DNA of 64,000 bases from Rotaria socialis (taxonomy: Eukaryota > Rotifera > Eurotatoria > Philodinida > Philodinidae). The notes under the pieces are model-generated. The model was given only the letters and a program-made list of their open reading frames with translations, was not told where the DNA came from and did no database searches. This document shows, piece after piece, positions 59,622 to 64,000 of the stretch (position 1 is the stretch's first letter; each line of letters starts with the position of its first letter). The stretch is from positions 1 to 64,000 of the forward strand of contig CAJNYU010003308.1 of assembly GCA_905331475.1 (NCBI GenBank), in the 5' to 3' direction. A program made the position numbers and the translations under genes.

Positions 59622-60727
59622 ATGTGTGACGACAATGTTGTCGCAGGAGAATCAGGATCACAACAACCCAATATGACTTCACCATCGCCCAAAGATAAAC
59701 CAGCTGAAATTGCAGCAAAAAAACGTGGAAAAAAAAGCAAAGCCAAGGTAAATATTTTGAATAAAAAATATTTTTTCATCTAAGCAAAAAACTAAATTTA
59801 TTTAGACTTCTGCTGGACTCACTTCGGCTGCAGATAAAGACGTCTCGGAGTTGCTCACTGAGGATGAAGATGAGACCCACACAGACTGCACTACTGGTCA
59901 AGTTGGAACATCGACTGAACCAGGAATAAATTCGCCGTCTGCATTAGATAATTCATCATCATTATCACCAATTTCACCTAAAACAAATTCACTGTGCTGG
60001 AATTTGTTTGTCATTGTAGGCGTATTCGTTCTCATTATAGGCATACTTGCCGGATTTTGTTGCGTGACAAATAAAGACTCGGATACATATCACAATGGTG
60101 ATGATTGGCGTGAGAAAGTTGATCCTGAGAATGTACTCTCATCAGGTCAAAGAAGTACAATATGTGCTTCGTTAAGACCAATTCTCGATAAATCTTTCAA
60201 AACCGAAGAAGATAGTGTATCTACTCTATTAATTTTATCATCGAATGAAAAATATGCTGCAGATCTAGCTCGATGTATCCTAGCATTAGTCAATACTGAC
60301 AAGCATAAAGATAAGGTTAATATATTTATCAGTTAGTTGAAATTGAAATTTTAATTAATCATTTCAGGTATCGACTGAAATCAATCTTCCATCGTATCTT
60401 GGTGATAAAATTCGATTAGACACAAATATGAAGTCTTTACTTCAGACGGGTGATACGATACGAGCTCTCCTGTTACGTCATATTGATAATACCTTATCAA
60501 ATGATGGATTCGAACAACTTCGTCTTTTATTTGCTTATTGTGATGGTGAAAATCCTGTGATTTCAAATCGATTGATAATTATGACAGCAACAAGTCTAGA
60601 TGAAAGTGAATTGCGTGAAAAATTCAAAATACATTGGCCACAAGAACATGATTTTGTTGATGCGCTTATGGCTCGTATTAGTGGACACACACTGTTTGTT
60701 GAAAACGATCAAAAATCTATTTGTTGA
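59622..60727 (+). CDS. TOR1AIP: Torsin-interacting protein (LAP1/LULL1-like), 3 exons
   Basis: Exons 59622-59747, 59806-60315 and 60368-60727, both introns phase 0, give 331 aa. The N-terminal 107 aa are polar, with a basic Lys-rich patch (KKRGKKSKAK) and acidic Ser/Thr-rich stretches, as expected for a nucleoplasmic or cytosolic tail. A single membrane helix follows at about 108-130 (LFVIVGVFVLIIGILAGFCC). The C-terminal luminal domain has a degenerate AAA-like fold pattern (TLLILSSNEKYAADLARCIL, ALLLRHIDNTLS, LLFAYCDGENPVISNRLIIM), which matches the luminal activation domain of LAP1/LULL1. It should sit in the inner nuclear membrane or ER and stimulate torsin ATPases. The family call rests on domain order and the YCD-x-EN...S/N-R-L pattern from memory. 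Confidence 0.8.
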
Positions 60728-63700
60728 TTTAATTGTTAATTATTTTCAAAACTGTCCGATAGTTTTTTTCTTGCATTCACTAAAACCAAAAGATCAGAGG
60801 GTATGCCATACAATAAATAATTCTTTCTTAAGAATAGACATAAAAATAACACTAGGTATAGAAAAGAAACGCATGAGTTTCATCAATCATCGAACAGTAT
60901 TGATTTCTTTGAGTTTTAGTAATTTCAGAAATGATTTATGACAACTGAATGAAGTCTAGAAAATTTTCACGGCAAATACTGTTCACTGAGTCCTACTCTC
61001 CCTGAAATCACGATAAAACTATTGAGGCTAAGATAGATGAGATTGATCGTTCGCCGAACGACAAAGTTTTAGTTAACCTGCGAACTTCCTTTTAACAGTT
61101 CCGACACGAGCTGTCGCAAACAACTTGATATTTGTATTAGGAAAAGCAATTTTATGGCTAAGGTAAACAATGACTTTACGCTAACGTAGACGATAATCAC
61201 ATTCGAAGAGCATAACAAAGTCAAGTAAATCGTAACATCGAATCTTTGTACATTAAAAGAAAGATCTATCGCATAGTAAAAGAAATTAAAGAAAATGCCG
61301 ATGAACTGTTCTCTATTGAATCATCAATGATACAATTTGTGTATGAACTTCGTATCGTGATTTTTACGAGAAGAAAACTATTAGATAATTTTCTACATGA
61401 GCAATTTTTCATGTAGACGATAGACTTTCGAAGATTTTCCACTATATACGTTCAAATGCACAAGTTGATTCTATAGATTTGACTAGATAATAATCTGTGA
61501 ACGAAATTTTCGGCCTCTAAACATACTGTTTTGCTTTTTTGTAAAGAATTCTATCAATGAACACTAGACATCAGTTTTATCTCCCATAAAAACTAGTAGA
61601 AAAAAAAATAGATCATATACTATTTCCTCGTATAAACGACGAAAGAAATGTGTCGTTCATTTTAAAATTCAATATTGATGAAGTTCTTCTCATTGAGTAG
61701 GCAACGAAAAGCAAACAAAAAATTTCTAAAACATAATAAAATTAAGATAGTCGACGAGTAAATATGAGGCCATTATAACATAAACTTTCGTTGACTTAAA
61801 ACAATTTATCACTATCATACTTTTTGTATCAATTTACTAATTTGCTTGATGACACCAAGCATACGGCTGGGTGATCAGTGTCATTATCTAACATTGTCCA
61901 TATGTTTATTGTTTATATATTTGTCAATTTATTGTGATGAAAACATACACATTGACGTATTAGGACAAATGTTTTAGCAATGACTTTGTTTTAACCAGAT
62001 TTGTAGCATTTTTTTTCGATCATCGATTATTTTCAGTCATGAGACAAGGAAAAGTATAGAACAAGTTCCAATGGGATTTGATTTTATGCTGAATCATAAC
62101 TCTATATTTCCCTTTCATTTGTTGCGATCGTCGGTCATTTTGTATTTTTATGCAAATGTTGTTTTTTCGATATTTTCCTTATGTTCATGTCATTGTAGCA
62201 AGGAAAAAGGAACACGAAAGATCCGACAACATGATGTTGTTAACTCTAATTAACCGTGCTCTCGTTTCATCGATGAAAAACGAGAGATAGATGCAAGAGA
62301 GACAGAGAAAGAAAGGGATCGAGCGATCCATGTATCAATCAATCATGATCATAATCAGATAAAGTACATTTGTTCGTGCTTCAACTATCATTGAAGAAAT
62401 AATAATTGTTCTATAGAAGCATACTATCATATATTATAACGTTAATCGTGTCCTGCTCAAAATACAGGTGAGTTTTCAATATAAATTATATAACTGTTTT
62501 ATGTGCAAAAGAATTTTCTTTTCCTCAAGAGAAAATAGTAGACGGATGTTTCTCGTCTAATAAACCCCATAGAATTTATTATACAATAGAAATAGTAAAA
62601 AATATTGTAGAATTTTGAGAATAGTGATCGTTACGGAGACAATTATTATTTTTTCCTTGGTAAACATTATGAATATTTCATGTCATTTTGCATTTGTAAG
62701 TAATATATAGAAATAGAATATAATTGTATCTTTTTATGATTGAAACAATCGAATTTGTTGAAAAAAATAGATGAATTCAATCATAGTTAAATAGAATGTT
62801 TTTCTATTTATTTAACTTACAGAATAAGAATAGCAGAAACTATTTTTTTTGACATCTATTTTGAATAAAAGATTGTCTAAAAATTTTGCATTCGTATTCT
62901 ATACATCGACAGCAAACGTCTTCGGGGAAATACGAATAAACTCTTGCGCTTACCTATTACTAAATATTATAATGAGAAAGTTTCAGATCGATTGCTTTTC
63001 CTGTCAATGAGAAACTGTAACAACACTATCATGCCCTAATCTATCAATTATTTAATTATTCGAGCTGATAAAATACGAGAAAAAATGTTGAACAAAGTAT
63101 TAACTCCAGAGGCTGCTTATCAGATAGATGCCAAAACAAAAAAGTATTTCCATGTTAAACATATTTCCATATATCTGTTGCACGTCGATAGAAGAAATAT
63201 TAATGTTACACTCAGTTTCAATGATGTGTAATTTTGAGGTATGTCTAAAGGTTACTGTCGAAAAGAAATAACTTCTAATTTATCAATAGTAAAATTCAAA
63301 AAAGCAATAGAATATTCGCGATAATCATTGTTCGAACACTTATTTTTATTAGGGAAATTACGAGCGTGGGTGTGCACGAATGAAAACGATTCCAGAAAAG
63401 TGATCTTTTGAATTCTTGTGAATGTTGAACTTTGAGGGGAAAAGAATTCATTCATTTTCATTTTCCCGAGAAACTATCATAGTGATGTTGATGATTCCTC
63501 TAAAGATTAAGAATTCCCAATTGCTCACCTTTTGGAGATTGCTGATTGAAGAATATTTAACTTGCGTTATTTTCAAAAAAATTCCTTTCTCTCTTATTAA
63601 TCTAAATTTATCATATAAATAAATAATTTTTTCTTGGTTCTACCTTTTTCCCGATCTCTATGATATTCTTCGCTTTTATGTACTAATGAACACCACAACT

Positions 63701-63803
63701 AGAGCCAATAGTCTTGTCTTAGAAAATTTTAAAAGCTGTGAGAAATATGTGTTATTGTTCATATGTATTTATTAAAAAAATTCACTTTTCAGTGTTCGAT
63801 TAT
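60728..63803. other. Intergenic region and 5' non-coding part of the next gene
   Basis: No coding gene. A likely non-coding exon ends at 62467 (AAAATACAG|GTGAGTTTTC). The matching acceptor TTTTCAG at 63786-63792 precedes the start codon at 63804, implying a 1.3-kb 5' UTR intron. A purine-rich run lies at about 62276-62320. Confidence 0.5.
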
Positions 63804-64000
63804 ATGGGTCCGTCTCGACGAGCTTCTGCAAGTGCAATAACCACTATCAGTGAAAACGATGAACAAGCACCATTTTCAGGAGCCGTAATGCCAACATTTT
63901 CAACACCACCACGTGCCGGTCGAAAGTCATCGATAGCTGCTATATTTGATGATCGTCGACGCGATGAAAGCGCTTTAAGATTCGCACGACCAAATTTGCG
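63804..64000 (+). CDS. N-terminal part of an unknown protein, cut by window edge
   Basis: Open frame from ATG at 63804 to the end, 65 codons seen, preceded by a consensus acceptor (CAG at 63790-63792). The translation is Arg/Ser/Ala/Pro-rich and looks disordered (SRRASASAITTISENDE, TPPRAGRKSSIAAIFDDRRR), with possible phosphorylation sites of the R-R-x-S and R-K-S-S type. This could be the cytoplasmic N-terminus of a channel, cyclase or kinase; nothing seen here decides it. Confidence 0.7.
   Translation, partial: MGPSRRASASAITTISENDEQAPFSGAVMPTFSTPPRAGRKSSIAAIFDDRRRDESALRFARPNL

Overview
The window looks like nuclear DNA of a small invertebrate, most likely a bdelloid rotifer. The evidence is AT-rich sequence, short GT-AG introns (mostly 45-90 bp) with a few very long repeat-filled ones, animal gene families (Pax, cystinosin, torsin-interacting protein, rhodopsin-like GPCR), and a B-box/coiled-coil family, an NHL family and a CCHC gag-like family of the kind I associate with bdelloids. 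The species call is inference; no database could be searched. All exon structures were read by hand from splice sites and reading-frame continuity.

Genes, left to right: a 90-aa secreted or membrane PLDc_N-type protein (1.2-1.6 kb, minus); a 719-aa GPCR split by a 3.9-kb phase-0 intron (15.8-21.9 kb, plus); a Pax3/7-like gene whose paired domain keeps only the PAI half (26.3-27.4 kb, plus); a 337-aa protein with a C3H 'WR-C' motif (31.0-33.1 kb, minus); a small secreted protein (37.1-37.6 kb, minus); a cluster of decaying genes between 46.7 and 52.5 kb (purple acid phosphatase, NHL-repeat protein, B-box/coiled-coil protein, one unrecognised); an alpha-1,3-fucosyltransferase (53.1-55.6 kb, minus); cystinosin (56.9-58.8 kb, plus); a LAP1/LULL1-type torsin-interacting protein (59.6-60.7 kb, plus); and the first coding exon of an unknown gene running off the right edge. 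These are unrelated housekeeping, signalling and developmental genes with no operon logic. Gene density is low and much of 1.6-15.8, 23-26, 27.4-31, 33-37 and 60.7-63.8 kb shows nothing I can name.

The rest is rich in non-autonomous DNA elements: a 67-bp palindrome with piggyBac-like TTAA-CCCTTT ends; a 0.9-kb TTAA element with poly-C/poly-G ends; a 1.63-kb, nearly perfect foldback with mariner-like ends and TA flanks inside the GPCR intron; two hAT-type elements with 8-bp target duplications 170 bp apart; a 1.55-kb element with an 8-bp duplication inside a gag-like reading frame; and several foldbacks whose interiors are made almost wholly of degenerate repeats of one short word.

The strongest candidate for something undescribed is a set of five elements of about 300 bp at 8381-8688, 8750-9058, 40499-40786, 41946-42242 and 45765-46062. 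They share the ends CCCAGGTCGA...TCGACCTGGG but carry three different interiors, each built from its own iterated word (GGATCC/TCGGATC, TACGGC/CCGTAA, TTCCGG/CCGGAA). They sit nested in other repeats and in the broken gag-like ORF.
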